From positions 124,001 to 188,000 of the forward strand of contig LLCB01000031.1 in NCBI GenBank assembly GCA_001414345.1: 64,000 nucleotides of DNA, given 5' to 3'. Position numbers and translations under genes: made by a program. The notes below the pieces were generated by a model. The model saw only the letters and a program-made list of their open reading frames with translations. It was not told the origin of the DNA and did not search any database. How positions within the stretch are numbered: the stretch's first letter is position 1; every line of letters begins with the position of its first letter. Shown piece by piece: positions 12,401-24,311 of this stretch. Source of the DNA: Hymenoscyphus infarciens. Its lineage: Eukaryota; Ascomycota; Leotiomycetes; Helotiales; Helotiaceae.

Positions 12401-12503
12401 ACCGCCGGCAAGAAACTCAACAGCGACGCGCTATTGTAACCCAAACCGTTCCTGATAGGTTTGTCGACCACAACCCCCAGATCTAAAGAGGCACAGCTAA
12501 CAC
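9494..12503. other. gene-poor region with AT-rich patch and one TIR element
   Basis: After the 3' UTR of the Zn2Cys6 gene, no frame is convincing. From about 10630 the base composition becomes AT-rich (short direct repeat of AATAAGCTTAAA near 10650) and returns to normal around 12000. A terminal-inverted-repeat element (11389-11963), a GA microsatellite (about 11850-11868) and a GAGTC triplet repeat (12115-12130) lie inside. An ORF at 12313-12486 (57 aa) just upstream of the F-box-like gene could be an upstream ORF or an unspliced exon. Confidence 0.45.
11389..11963. mobile_element. 575-bp non-autonomous element with ~36-bp imperfect terminal inverted repeats
   Basis: The left end starts CGACTAAAGCGCAAATCGG and the reverse complement of the right end starts CGACTAAATCGCAAATCTG. 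About 30 of the first 36 positions agree. Most differences are transversions, not the C-to-T changes of RIP. The interior has no open frame. No clean target-site duplication is visible, so the superfamily is left open. Confidence 0.5.
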
Positions 12504-13862
12504 ATGTATGATAGACCATTCCCCTTCAAGCGACTGCCAATTGAGGTCAGAAACCACATTTACAAGATCCTCGTCTCCTCAATGTTGGATACTGCCGACA
12601 ACTACTTCCCCCAACTATCCGTCGCACCCCGAATCAGGTTCACCTTGAGATCATTAGAGTGGCAACCAAACCCTGAACACAATTATGACTACGACTTCAA
12701 GGTCACCTCACGATATTCTCCCGATGATCCTAGAAACGATCCCAATCACGTCATCGATTTGTACAAGGCATTGAAGGATGGTTCGTTTCAATGGAGCGAG
12801 TTCAGTCCACAATATAGGAGCTGGAAAAAAGAAATGCTTGTCGAGGCTGAGGAGGTAGAGGAGGAGGAATATGATGGGGAGACGACGGATAGTGATGACT
12901 TCGACTTCGCTGAAATCCCTCAAAAGAGGATAACCCATAGTGTCGACTTCATGACCCCAAGGCAGGTTGCTTGGAACTACGTGGATAGCATTCCAATACC
13001 ACCTCGATCTAAAGCTTCGGATAGCCAGGAAAGTTCAGGCGAAGATCGGAGTTCAACTCGAGAGTCTCTGTCGCAAGGAGATGAGATGGGCGCTGACGTA
13101 GACGAGGAAATCAACGACGAGACGAGAGACAGTATGGTGATGGGCGAATCTTTAGGGAAGATACAGGGAGTCGAGGAAGAGGAGGAGGAGGAGGAGGAGG
13201 AGGAGGTGGAGAAAGAGTCCCAGCACGATGCCCATGAACCAGAACGTGGCTTCAAGCTCGAAATCGACTACAATCAGCACACAGCGGAAGATCACCTTCA
13301 CACGGAGCGCGCGTTTCACGACTACGAAGAGGTTCGATGCCTAACACATGTCAGCCGCCAATTCTCACGCGAAGTCGGCGCCTGTCTATGGCACAACTCT
13401 GTCCTCGAACTTGAAGACTATGAAATTCCTTCCTTGTTTATCAAGAATCGACCAGCAGCACTTCAACACGTCAAAGGCATCGTTCTCAATATCTACTACG
13501 ATAGAACCGGTTGCTTGAATTCTTCTACTGCTGACCTCGAAAGACTGTTCAATTGGATCTCACAAAACCTCAAATTACGATTCATCATGATCAATTTGCG
13601 AACCCAATTGGCGTATGTTTGGGATTTTGGGAAGCCGGGGTTTGATGTTTGGACGAAGATATTCAGACGGTCGAAGCCGATGGAAAGGTTTCATGTTAGG
13701 GTTGTGTTCGACACTTGCTCTACGCCACATTCATACGTGATCAAAGACTCTTCTGTCCAGAAGAGGTTGGGGGAGGGTCTTGGAAATCTGTGGAAGCCGG
13801 ATTGCTTGCGAGAGGTGGAGAGTGCGGAGAAAACTGCTTACGTTCAATCGCGGCCGACTTGA
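12504..13862 (+). CDS. F-box-like / acidic conserved fungal protein
   Basis: Single exon, 452 aa, from a true ATG. The N-terminus (FKRLPIEVRNHIYKILVSS) matches the short F-box-like LP-x-E-x-R-x-x-I-Y motif that opens many uncharacterised fungal proteins. The middle (about 110-250) is very acidic and contains a run of ten or so Glu codons (GAG/GAA repeat near 13170-13205), a likely disordered linker. The C-terminal half returns to mixed composition (LTHVSRQFSREVGACLW, LKFIMINLRTQ type) and is probably folded. The Glu repeat is a candidate for length variation between strains. Substrate-adaptor function is only inferred from the N-terminal motif. Confidence 0.7.
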   Translation: MYDRPFPFKRLPIEVRNHIYKILVSSMLDTADNYFPQLSVAPRIRFTLRSLEWQPNPEHNYDYDFKVTSRYSPDDPRNDPNHVIDLYKALKDGSFQWSEFSPQYRSWKKEMLVEAEEVEEEEYDGETTDSDDFDFAEIPQKRITHSVDFMTPRQVAWNYVDSIPIPPRSKASDSQESSGEDRSSTRESLSQGDEMGADVDEEINDETRDSMVMGESLGKIQGVEEEEEEEEEEEVEKESQHDAHEPERGFKLEIDYNQHTAEDHLHTERAFHDYEEVRCLTHVSRQFSREVGACLWHNSVLELEDYEIPSLFIKNRPAALQHVKGIVLNIYYDRTGCLNSSTADLERLFNWISQNLKLRFIMINLRTQLAYVWDFGKPGFDVWTKIFRRSKPMERFHVRVVFDTCSTPHSYVIKDSSVQKRLGEGLGNLWKPDCLREVESAEKTAYVQSRPT

Positions 13863-15625
13863 TCTCTCCTCCAGCATGTGTATTTCGAAGCTTTGCAGAT
13901 ACCTGTAACTAGAAAAGAATGTGTTCTGTATGATAAACTTTGCCAATATAATTAAATGTTTTCCTTGAAACCCCATGCTTGCTTGAGCGAGAAATCTGCG
14001 AATGGTGGCTGCCTTCCGCCGGAGGAACTCCTAGGGGAGGGAGAACCAGACCAAGATCAATGTTGCTCGATTGAATAAAATCAATGATGTGAGTAATTCT
14101 ACCTCTTTTCTTACACCTCATCAAACTATAGGCGCGGCCAAAGCCTCATATTTGCAGTGCACCAGCAAAAAGCAGGTGGTTTGGCATCTCCGAGTTCTCC
14201 AAAGGTTACCTCACTCTCGAATCAACTCCAAAACCCAGCACAGGAACCAACTTCAGAAGAATAGAACGGTTTTGAAATTCCAATAGGACAATTCAATAGT
14301 TACAAGAGAGAGCTGTAAATCCTCCAACCTCCACATTCCATCCCCAAGGCAGTGAAACTCCAAGGTTTCGCTGCACATTAGAACCTCAAGCAAAGAAGAC
14401 GGAGTAGGCAGTTGCGAGAAAATTTAGAATCAGAGGGGGGGGAATGGGGGTGGGGGCTTATAGTACCGCTAACGCATAGAAGTCGGTCCAAAGTCGATGT
14501 CGTCCCTTCCCTGGCACAACAACCGAGCTGGCCATCGATGCTCGTAGCCAACGCTGACCCGGTAATACGGTCAAAGCGAAGATCAGGGTCAATAGCGTGT
14601 CACAAATGAGAGGGACCTGCCTTTTGTCGAGACTCGAGTTGAGGGTTTATCACTCGGGCCCAGGTTTACGTCTACGTTAAGATGAGAAGGCCAAGACCAA
14701 GGGACGGCGAGGTGGTCTCTCGCTTGCAACTTCATCAACCTCTCTCGAGTCTCCACCAGACTCCCTCCCGAAAAAACAAAATGGATCTCTTTTCCCACAT
14801 AGTTCTTGACTTTAATTATAAAGAGAGACTTTGTCTCCGCGCCAGGTCTCTCTTGACTTGATACCTCGAACTTTCATTCTTTCATTCCTTGTCTTCAAAT
14901 ATTATCTTGGGGTACACGTGTTTCAAATGACCCTTAAGGTCCCATCCAGTTTTCATCTTTGTTGAGATTTTATGATAAGCTCCAGTCTAAGCTATTTCCA
15001 CTAATAGGTTATTTATTATTGTAAAGTGCTCCTTCATATACGAGTGGTAACATTCTAGTGAGCAAGTCGACCACACGCTCTTAAAAACATGCAGCGGTTT
15101 CCGGGAAAAGGCTGCTAGTTTCCTTGCATAGCAGTTTATTGCAAGAAGAATTAGTAATTTGGATCTTTTACGTGGATGGCTATAAGGCTGATGGGTCTAA
15201 TTAATCTGCTGCAAGCTACGTTTGGGAGAGAGGGAAAGATCTTTCGTTCTTCGAGGAATGTTTGCACGAGAACTCCACGGCCTCTCAGATACCACACCCC
15301 GCAAAGATTCGATTGTCTTTGTATGGAATGATGCTTTATGTGTGAAAGATCAATGATGCAAGCTAGATTGAAGAATAAATTCGGGGCCACGGAGAGGGAG
15401 AAGAAGGTGGGAGGTAATGGAACCAAGTAGATATGCCATGCACTAGTGATGTATCATGTAGCAAAAGGAAAACAGGCAAGCCTTGGAAATAAATTTTCCG
15501 CTCAAACGCATTGGATGGGTTATATGTGAGCCAGCTCTCTCAAAAGCATATACTCGATATGCTTATGTACCCTTTAGGCCTCGCCAAATAACAAGTTTGC
15601 TGATTCCACAATTTGAAATGATAGG
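13863..15625. other. intergenic, nothing recognised
   Basis: No frame with family motifs and no RNA gene. The 5' exons of the DUF3176 relic that follows could once have lain here, but I see no TM-segment remnants. Confidence 0.4.
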
Positions 15626-16226
15626 GGTGATGGATACAACGCCACAGGTAACCCAAGCACCATTTCCGCCGATATCCCCGGGGAATGTACAAGTGGAATC
15701 GACACAGATGCATCAATAGGCATACAGAATCTGGTGTCCAACTACTTCTGGGACTCAGTCATTGCAACGCAGAGACCTAAAGAGGGCCTCACGGATGAAA
15801 GCACAGCAATATAGAGGGTCCCGCACAGCTTGTAAGCTTGTACAATGATCTCATACGCGTTGGAAGATCCGCAGAATCAGCCTCTATTTTCGCGATGAAA
15901 TTTGAGAATATGGATAAAGGTATAACCACCTTGCTCCGGCGAGATGGCGGCGACCTTTATGCGAATGGCACTTGGTTCAAAAAAAATCAGTTGTAAAGGT
16001 ACGCTGGCCGTAGTTGAGTTTTCCTGCTACACTTGTGGTGCTTACGATATTCTTCTTCTTGAGAACAATGGTAGTGGCAGTGCGGATACGCCAGGAAGAT
16101 TCCGGAGATAGCTGGGAGAGTTCAGAGTGTCCAATACTGTTTAGTGGCGTGGAGCCCGAAGTTTTGAGGTTGAAAGGCAAGAATGAGATGAAGCAGATTG
16201 AGAAGGGTTTGCAAGTAAAGTTGTAA
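15626..16226 (+). pseudogene. 3' remnant of a DUF3176-type membrane protein
   Basis: Three reading frames must be combined. 15626 onward reads IQNLVSNYFWDSVIATQRP to a TAG. After a one-base shift near 15820 the text continues EGPAQLVSLYNDLIRVGRSA and LLRRDGGDLYANGTWFKK. A second shift occurs in an A8 run (15979-15986). Then VVKVRWP, an in-frame TAG at 16011-16013 where Trp is expected, and a hydrophobic segment LSFPATLVVLTIFFFLRT with a short tail to 16226. The order 'R-W-x-W, single TM, short cytosolic tail' is how DUF3176 proteins end. The N-terminal half is missing. The gene is dead unless the assembly is wrong at several places. It lies tail to tail with NUP85. Confidence 0.6.
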
Positions 16227-16517
16227 TGGACTGAAGATGGTTGGAAGTTTGTGAAAAGCGATTGAGGCATGATTGTATGAGTAATGAAGAGATGGTCCCC
16301 CGAGTAGAAATAAGAAACAAAAGCCCGCAAGAAAACGACACAACAAAAACAGATTCACAAATGAGAAACGGTACCAGCAACAGCCAGAAACTTAGGGTAT
16401 CATGAGTTTTATTATTACAAGTCAATTCTCATCACAAATCTATTCTCCCACCCTCAATAAAACGCCACCCAATGCACAACCAAACTATCAACCCACACTA
16501 AACTTTTCTAATAAATC

Positions 16518-19500
16518 CTACAATTGTCCATCCGCCTCTCTCAACCACGCCCTCGCAAGATCCTTTGCTAATCCAAGTCGCAAGATCTGCAAGACATCCT
16601 CACCCGTTGTCCCAGCCGATATACCCCTTCTCCAATCCCACCCACGCTTAGCATTCCCCTTCACTAACACACCACTGCTGCTCATCGATTGTTTGAGCTG
16701 GGAGGCGAGCATGGAGCTACCGACCATGGAGAAGCTGCTTGTGCCACTCACATTCGAGGTGGACTTCCGGAGCATGTCGCTAGGTGTGGAACCCTTGAGA
16801 CCCTGACCAGATGCAATGACTATTTGCAAGACCTCCGTGCAATTAGCATATATACGCGAGCTGACTGTTTGGAGATCTTCGATGGCCCGGAGAAGGATGT
16901 CGATTTGAGATACTGTGATGGTGGGTTTTGGTTGGTTGACGAAGACCATTGCCTCTCCCAGCAGGGCTAGTAAGAAATCGACACTGACGATAGCCCCATT
17001 CTGTTCATCGTAAAGACCGCCCCTGATATTATCACCCGAACTTGTTATTACCGCCATCAATGCTCTTGCAGCCTCTTGTTTTCGTGCGATAGGCCCAATC
17101 TGTGGCTTCTGGCTATTAGTGGACAAAACCTCCTCATCGCGAAGGTCGTAAAATTTGCGCAACGTCGCGTATCCACTAAGCGAGTTGCGAAGAAGTTCGG
17201 CCGCATCAAAGTCCATTTGGGATAACTGAACTAATGAAGTTTTTGGTGACAAAATTAAGCGTTTGAGATACTCATCCAACTCCTCCTTTGCTGGATATGC
17301 GATCGATTGGACAAGAGAATATGAGATCAACATGTTGAGTACATCTTTTACTTTGTCTGGTTTATGGGAAAGAGCGTAGTACCACATGGCCTCGCCATAG
17401 CTTTTTGTGTCTTCTGCGAGGGAATCGGCGTAGGCCTAGAAGGAATTAGCTAAAGTTGTGTCGAGTTGTGGACGAGTTGTAACTTACTGCTGCTGAACTC
17501 TCAGCGTGACTGCTCATGCCAATGTTATTGAGCAATACCCATAATTTGTCGACCGTAGCAGACGAGTCTAGCCTGAAGTCTTTTAGGAAATCTCCCACCA
17601 TCTCCTCGGAGCGACTAGCAGAGTCCAGGCGCCCCAGCACAGCGATGGAAACTTCCCAACCTGCCCTATAAATAGGTTGTTGACCCAAAGGCCCCGAAGA
17701 TTGCAGTTCTCCGCAACGGGCCACAGCCTTTGCATATGCGATTAATATCTGGTCCTTGATTCCATCAGGCTTAGTAGGTGATGAGATCCCAAGAAGATCC
17801 ATATCATCTTGATCCAAACTGTCCATGAGACCTGTTCGTTCAGGCTCTGGTAGCCACCCGCCAATTGTTGCGATTTCAGCAACTGCTGATGAGATGGGAC
17901 CAGACCATCCTCGTAAGAGGCCCAGAACCGCTTCGTAATCTCCCTCAAATATTGACGCGAGCCCGACCTCGATTGGACGTAAAGGATTGACTTCAAAGTC
18001 CACGGTGGATCCAGTAGCGACCTCAAAGGATTTTCTGAGTTTGCGAAAGTAGGACTCGGTTTCCATATCTCTTGATGGGACTTGCAAAGCACGAGTCGAT
18101 TGACCTAGAGCTATTCTTCTATCGTCCTTGCTTTCGTCCCACCATACCGCCAATGCAATGGTAGCCTCGCACCAGTCTTGAGCATTCTCAACAATCGCAA
18201 CCCGATCTCCCATGGCAAGATTGAAAAGGACAACGAGATTTTGAAGTATATGCCAGGGGACCTGACTTGCTGCTCTTTCGGCAATTCTGCTGTAAGAATT
18301 TGGATCGGCCATAGATGACCGGCCAAATCCACGGCCCTCGTTCTCACCACCCCGGTGCTTGCCTTCGGCAAAAGATTCTAAGTCCTCCTTGGCCTGAGAG
18401 ACCTTCAATCTGAAAAGCGTCCAGTCACTGCCTTGTGTATTCCAGTCGCCCGATAAACCCGGACATTGTGAAAGGACAGTAATAGCAGCACCCACAGACT
18501 TTTTTACATTGGCTAAAGCTTGACCAGAGTAGCCTGGTTTGCCGTATAAATCTTGGTCGTCATCAAGTCCCACGTTGGCGTATTCCCACCTCGCACGAGC
18601 TAGCAAATCACATACTTCTCTGATATTTCCTCGGAGGAAACTGTTGAAGATGATATTCCAAAACTCGGGATGAGCTGACAGGCTTTGAAGTTGCGTGTTT
18701 TGAAGGCCTTCGAGTTGCGATACGATGGGATTGTGGCACAAATCCATCCATTCGACCAGAACTCCCGGCAATGGCTTGGTCTTGATTCCCCGTGGGGTAC
18801 TTATGGGGGTTGGGTGATGTATTTTCAGGGCAAGTCCTGCTAGAAAATTGGCTTTTGAGAATTTCAGAGCCTGGTCTCCTGGTCCAATGGATGCTGTATA
18901 CTCTTGATCACCATGTGTGCCGGATTTAGTGTCATATTCGTCCCAAAGTATTGCCAAATCTCCAGACGCTTCCATCAAACTGGACATGAGTTGTTCTGGA
19001 CCACCCCCGTCTTCAAGTCCTTCCTGGTATATTCTTGTGACGATGGCCTCCGTTCCCAAAACCACTTCGTCGGACTCATCTACTTCTGGTACTCGCATTT
19101 GAGCATAAATGTCTCTGGCAATCTTCCCAAGGATTGTCATTTCCTGTTTCCCTCTGAAAGATTCTCCTAGGCCCAATGCGCCTCCTTCGCGACTTCTCTT
19201 CAGGGTACCAGGGGTGGCTACTGAAAATTCCGAAATGCTTCGCTGTCCATAGGTCCGGCCACCGCCCTTCAAACTTGGTAGTTCCGACTGGTAATCATCC
19301 ATATCTTGATCATCTTCATACCGGGCGTCGGATTCGTCCTCCCCCATAGCATCTACATCACGGGAATTGCGACTCCTTGCATTGCGACTTCGATGAAAGG
19401 TATCGTCATCCTCCTCATCGTACTCGGACATGTCCTCATCATCTTCATATTCGCTTTCCTGTGACGGAGCACGCTGGCCACGCTGAGGGGAATCACCATT

Positions 19501-19812
19501 GTAGGCAGAGCGGCGGGGAGGTGCAGCGGAGCGTGTCGAGTCTGCGAACACCGAAGATCCTGGGCTACCAAAATTGGGCTGTGAAGGGTTGAAACTGCTC
19601 TTCTGGGTGAAAGATATTGGATTGATAGAGCTGCCCATGTATGAGCTGGGCGGCGGGCCTACAGGCGTGAAAGATTTCGCAGAGGATGGCGGAGGACCGG
19701 CGGGTGTAGTTGAGGGGTTCGACATGTCGAATATGTTTTTGCCATTGTTTGACCGTCTCTCTGGAGTCTCTGGCGGGCTCGAGGAGTAAAAGTCTGGAAC
19801 TTGAAAGCTCAT
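16518..19812 (-). CDS. NUP85: nucleoporin Nup85 (Y-complex of the nuclear pore)
   Basis: Exons 17488-19812 and 16518-17435 with a 52-nt intron (17436-17487, GTAAGT..TTCTAG, phase 0) give 1080 aa. The N-terminal ~200 residues are disordered and acidic (SPP/TP motifs, DEDMSEYDEEDDD). The rest is a continuous alpha-helical solenoid, with segments characteristic of fungal Nup85 such as EFWNIIFNSFLRGNIREVCD, WCEATIALAVWW and YGEAMWYYALSHKPDKV. Filamentous fungal Nup85 is longer than the yeast protein (about 740 aa) because of the disordered head. It is a scaffold subunit of the Nup84/Nup107 complex on both faces of the pore. Transcribed divergently from gamma-tubulin. Assignment is by sequence recall, not search. 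Confidence 0.8.
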
Positions 19813-20210
19813 GGTCGCGGATGGGAGTGAATGCGATTCGTGGGAAAGACTATTGGGTATTGGTCATAGGCGCCGCTGTGTGGACTGTGAGATGCGGCAG
19901 GAATGCCCCGTGGAAGAAGCTCAGTGGTTTCGTGATGGGTGTTGGTGTTTGTGTTGGTGTTGGTGTTGGTGTTGACGATCAGTTCCGGCGTGAATTATGT
20001 TGTTGCTGAGAGAGATTATTTACTTCCAAGACCTAAACTGCTAGAGTGTAGGGGTAGAACTAGCGTGTCCCCACCTTGACGCGACCCCGCGGAACTGGAA
20101 AAGCGCGACCGAGTTGATTTACGGTGCGAGTACTGGTATTCTGGTGTCAACACTCGTCCTTTCTCTACATTTCCACTGCCTCTAAGTTACTTAGAACAAA
20201 TGACCTGATA
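19813..20210. promoter_or_regulatory. shared divergent promoter of NUP85 and gamma-tubulin
   Basis: 398 bp lie between the two start codons, so both genes must be driven from here. It contains a GGTGTT-type hexamer array and, nearer gamma-tubulin, a GC-rich block with ACGCGA (about 20078-20083) close to a cell-cycle MCB core. The function of these motifs is inferred only. Confidence 0.6.
19938..19974 (+). repeat. GGTGTT hexanucleotide microsatellite
   Basis: About six imperfect copies of GGTGTT (one GTTTGT variant) within the divergent promoter. Position in the 5' leader of NUP85 or core promoter makes it a possible site of expression variation. Confidence 0.8.
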
Positions 20211-21937
20211 ATGCCTCGGTTGGTTTCAAACCCATTTGCAAAACTCCCTCGAACCTTCCAAACTAACCCAACACCAGAGAAATCATCACCGTTCAAGCTG
20301 GGCAATGCGGCAACAGCAGTGAGTAGCCCTTGGCCCCCCTCTGCAGTCTGCGATCAAATTCTGATATTCAATCTGCGTAGTTGGTAGCCAGTTTTGGCAG
20401 CAGTTATGTCAGGAACATGGAATTAGTCAGGACGGAAACCTCGAGGACTTTGCGACGGAAGGGGGGGATCGAAAGGATGTCTTTTTCTACCAGTCGGACG
20501 ATACGCGATATATTCCCCGAGCTATCCTGATTGATTTGGAGCCTAGGGTGTGTAGACAATGATGGATACGGGCTCGCATGCCATGACTGGACATCTGGCT
20601 AATAAACTCTAGGTTCTCCACACAATACAAAACGGCCCCTACAAAAATATCTACAACCCCGAAAACTTCTTCGTTGGCAAAAATGGTGTTGGTGCTGCAA
20701 ATAATTGGGGTGATGGTTACCAAACGGGCGAAACGGTTCATGAAGAAATCATGGAAATGATAGATCGAGAGGCGGATGGAAGTGATTCTCTGGAGGTAGG
20801 TCTACGAGACTCTCGAGAATTAGTTGATAAAGTCCACTGACAAGTCTAGGGCTTCATGATGCTTCATTCGATAGCTGGAGGAACTGGTTCCGGGTTGGGT
20901 TCGTTCCTGCTCGAAAGACTAAACGATCGTTTTCCCAAGAAGATCATACAAACATACTCGGTATTCCCAGATACAACAAATGCAGGAGATGTCGTGGTTC
21001 ATCCATACAACAGTTTGCTCTCAATGAGAAGACTTACCCAAAACGCTGACTCGGTGGTGGTGCTTGACAATGGTGCTCTTTCACGAATCGCAGCCGATAG
21101 ATTACATGTTCAAGAACCATCATTTCAGCAAACGAATCAATTGGTAGGATTACATGAGTGGTCTCATGCAAATATTTACTTACAACTATTAGGTCTCTAC
21201 GGTAATGTCGGCAAGTACCACGACTCTCCGATACCCAGGATATATGCACAATGATCTTGTCAGTATCGTTGCTGCCTTGATTCCAACGCCTCGCTGCCAT
21301 TTCCTCATGACATCTTATACACCTTTCACTGGGGACAGTGTTGAGCAAGCAAAAACTGTTCGCAAAACGACTGTATTGGATGTGATGCGCCGTCTTCTCC
21401 AGCCGAAGAATAGGATGGTTTCGACTATTCCCGGGAAAAAAAGTTGCTACATTTCAATATTGAATGTAATTCAAGGAGATGTAGATCCCACCGATGTCCA
21501 CAAAAGTCTGCTCCGAATCAGAGAACGAAAACTTGCGACATTTATTCCTTGGGGTCCAGCAAGTATCCAGGTTGCGCTCACGAAAAAGAGTCCATATATC
21601 CCGATGAGCCACCGAGTAAGCGGCCTCATGTTGGCAAACCATACATCCATAGCAACAGTAAGTCCAAAACTCAGGAACCTCAAGTTTAGCGTGTTAATTT
21701 TACTTCTAGCTTTTCAAACGAATTGTACGACAATACACTGGCATGCGAAATCGAAACGCATTCATGGAAGGATACAAGAAAACCGCCCCATTCGCTGACA
21801 ATTTTGATGAATTCGACGAAGCCAAGGAAGTAGTAACTGATCTGATATCAGAGTACGAGGCTGCCGAAAATGCGGATTACTTAAATCCAGACGCGGGCAA
21901 CTCGGCAACAGAGGAGGGAGATAATCGTGTATCATGA
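20211..21937 (+). CDS. tubG: gamma-tubulin
   Basis: Seven exons: 20211-20218, 20278-20318, 20381-20547, 20613-20795, 20850-21143, 21193-21657 and 21710-21937; 461 aa. The first exon encodes only MP and part of R. Splicing gives [20 protein letters not shown], the canonical gamma-tubulin start. The tubulin GTP-binding signature GGTGSGLGS is present, with [19 protein letters not shown] before it and [17 protein letters not shown] after it. All six introns are 49-65 nt; one donor is GTTGGT and one GTGTGT. The protein nucleates microtubules at the spindle pole body. Length and ends match the family (about 450-475 aa). In Aspergillus the orthologue is mipA. Confidence 0.95.
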
Positions 21938-22069
21938 TTCGGGATTTTGGCATGTTGCATTTCATTTGGCGTCAGGTATCCGCGCGGGCTTGGTCAACGG
22001 GCGGGAGTTTTACATGAATGAATAACGATACCAATTTGAAGAGAATGTCGAGAGACCCGATTTTTGTTT

Positions 22070-22101
22070 CCCATGTTCCCAGCGTCCCATGTTCCCAGCG
22101 T
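22070..22101 (+). repeat. tandem duplication of a 16-bp unit
   Basis: Two exact copies of CCCATGTTCCCAGCGT lie directly next to each other downstream of gamma-tubulin. Confidence 0.85.
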
Positions 22102-22394
22102 AATGTTGCTTAACGTCATATTACACTTCGATCGGAGGAAATGCTCCTGAGCTCTGCATGCAGGTTTTGGTGAGGATCGGCTCACATTTTGTTTGATCGA
22201 TATATAGGGAAAATATCCTGTTTCTTTCTCTTCCTCTCCTTCTCTGCTCTGCACCCACAGCTGAAGTCACGTTCCATTTACTACCTAACCACCAAGTAAA
22301 AAATCAAAGTACCTCTCCCTCCCCAAAATCCCTTCCCCATCACACATCGCAAATCGCAACTCTAACGACTCCCAGCCTTCCCAAACAAAACACA

Positions 22395-22700
22395 ATGGCC
22401 GAACAACAAAAAAGCAAAGCCGAAATCATCGAAGAACGTCGAACCAATCTTCCTCTCCCCGAAGATCCTCCCACGGCCTCGGATTGGAACTCAGCAGATG
22501 CGCGAAATGTCAACGTCTCTGCGGGCGGTGGTTCGGATGCAAGTGACATCTCTACTGGTGATGCAGCGACGAGTGGATTGAGAGGGCCGGCGACGAAGGG
22601 TAGTGGGGTTAGAGAGGAGGGAGGTGCGGATTTGAGTTCTGTTGGGAGGGAGGGGAAGGATGGGTTGGGGGGATTACCACAGGATGCTAAGGCTAGGTAG
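22395..22700 (+). CDS. small hydrophilin-like protein
   Basis: Single exon, 101 aa, preceded by a clean A-rich start context (CACAATGG). No hydrophobic segment. Rich in Gly, Ala, Ser, Asp and Lys (GGGSDASDISTGDAATSG), ending GGLPQDAKAR. Such intrinsically disordered, stress-type proteins are common in fungi. It lies 0.8 kb upstream of another small hydrophilic gene in the same orientation, which suggests a related role, perhaps desiccation or osmotic protection. No catalytic motif. Confidence 0.7.
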   Translation: MAEQQKSKAEIIEERRTNLPLPEDPPTASDWNSADARNVNVSAGGGSDASDISTGDAATSGLRGPATKGSGVREEGGADLSSVGREGKDGLGGLPQDAKAR

Positions 22701-23528
22701 ATTGGTTTGGAGGTGATGAGGAGTAATGGAATGAATTAAAATTTCTCTCTTCGCTTTTGGGACTTTTCTCGGCGTATATATTTTGCTAGTGACTTGATTC
22801 TATTTTGATGCTGTTTATAAGTGAGAGGCTCCTAATTCCCCAGAGGCCGTTCATGGAGAAGCGACAGTACCAGGTAAAGATTTGAGGTTCCTGTCTACCT
22901 AGCTCTCATCGTTTCAAACCTCCTACAGTAGTGATTGCACTGGCTACTCGCTTTGATCTGAGATTGCGGGATTTGTAGGTCCAATGAGATAGCGAGCAGG
23001 ACTTCGGAGAGCCTTCCACCATTGTACCAACGGATGATCCTGTTTGTTTGCCTTCTGGTAAGTTAAAACAAATGATAGGAGAGGGGAGAAAAGAATGACG
23101 TGAAGAAAAGTTGCCTTTCACGTGATACGTTCCACACAATCCTGGTATTAACCACCCCCCTTTCTGCAAGTTGCCTGCACATGCATATCTACTTTCATCA
23201 TCTACAAACAACTTGAAACCTCTAGTGGTTTCTTGGCCACATCGGGTAACATTCAGATGAAAAAAAATTTATACCTTTCCCCGCAATATGCGTAGCTGAA
23301 CTTATGCTTTTTGCGGCTTAGGGTGCTTCTTTTGTGGAGTTGTCTCAAGCCACATACCATCGGAGACCTCTTTAGGTACTGATTTAGAGGGAGGTGATGT
23401 CATGCTGTTAGAGACGTACATGAGAGGACTTCAGGCTTTACTTTGTTCAACTGTTTGTAAATACAACTCAAATCGAAATATCTTGAACATTCAAACCAAA
23501 TCTTCTCAATACTCTTCATACCACCGGA

Positions 23529-24311
23529 ATGTCCACCAGAAACCCATCTCATGGCCAAAAGGTACGCTCTCTTTCCTCTTTTATTCATTTGCATATGCTC
23601 CCAAAGGGAGTGTTTCCGCCTGCTTGGTGAACCACCAGTTCACTTCAACCACAACAAATCCCCAAATGCAAACCACTAACAGCCTCCCAGGTCACAGACC
23701 CAAAAGCCCCAATCATCAAAGAAGGCGCAGGAGCCGTAGCCTCCGACTCTCTGGCCGCAGACTCAACTCGAACCGGCGGCGGCTTTGCCTCAAACCGCGA
23801 CAGCGAACCCCTCGGAGTAAAGGGTTCCAACTCCACTTTCGCAAACACCGACACCTCCTCAGCAACCCGTTTGGACCCGGCAATGGATGCTGAAATCCGA
23901 ATGGCAGAGTCCGACTGGGCCGAAGAGAAGAAACTCGGTGCCGCAGCCTCAAAGTACCCTCAAAACTCCGGTGGTCAATCGAAAAGCACGGCTGTTACGG
24001 ATACAACTGAAAGTTATGAGACAGGTGGAAAGACTAGTTCTGCTGGTACCGCTCCCAATTATGTTTCTAGCCAGTTTGTTGATGGAAAGGGACCGAAGGG
24101 AGCGGGATTGAAGGAGGGTATTGAGGGGAAGGAGGGCAAGAATGCTAGTTTTAACGGCGAAATTGGAGGGGAGAATGATCCTGGACGGGCGGCGTTGGAC
24201 AAGATTGTTAGGGAGAATGCAGATCGGGGAGAGATTGCGGGGATGCCTAAGCAACAGGGCAGTGGTGGTGGTAATGAGTTTGAGACTCTGGAGAATGATA
24301 CTCCTGCTTAA
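23529..24311 (+). CDS. LEA/SMP-like hydrophilic protein
   Basis: Exon 1 is only 33 nt (23529-23561, MSTRNPSHGQK). Intron 23562-23690 is 129 nt, long for this window, with a CACTAAC branch 14 nt before CCCAG. Exon 2 is 23691-24311; 217 aa in total. The start of exon 2 reads VTDPKAPIIKEGAGAVASDS, the alternating Lys-Glu-Gly-Ala-Ser pattern of fungal LEA or seed-maturation-protein-like sequences, followed by AATRLDPAMDAEIRMAES-type acidic helix and a Gly/Lys-rich C-terminus with GMPKQQGSGGGNEFE. It is expected to be cytosolic and disordered. Assignment to the SMP family is from composition and motif style only. Confidence 0.7.
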
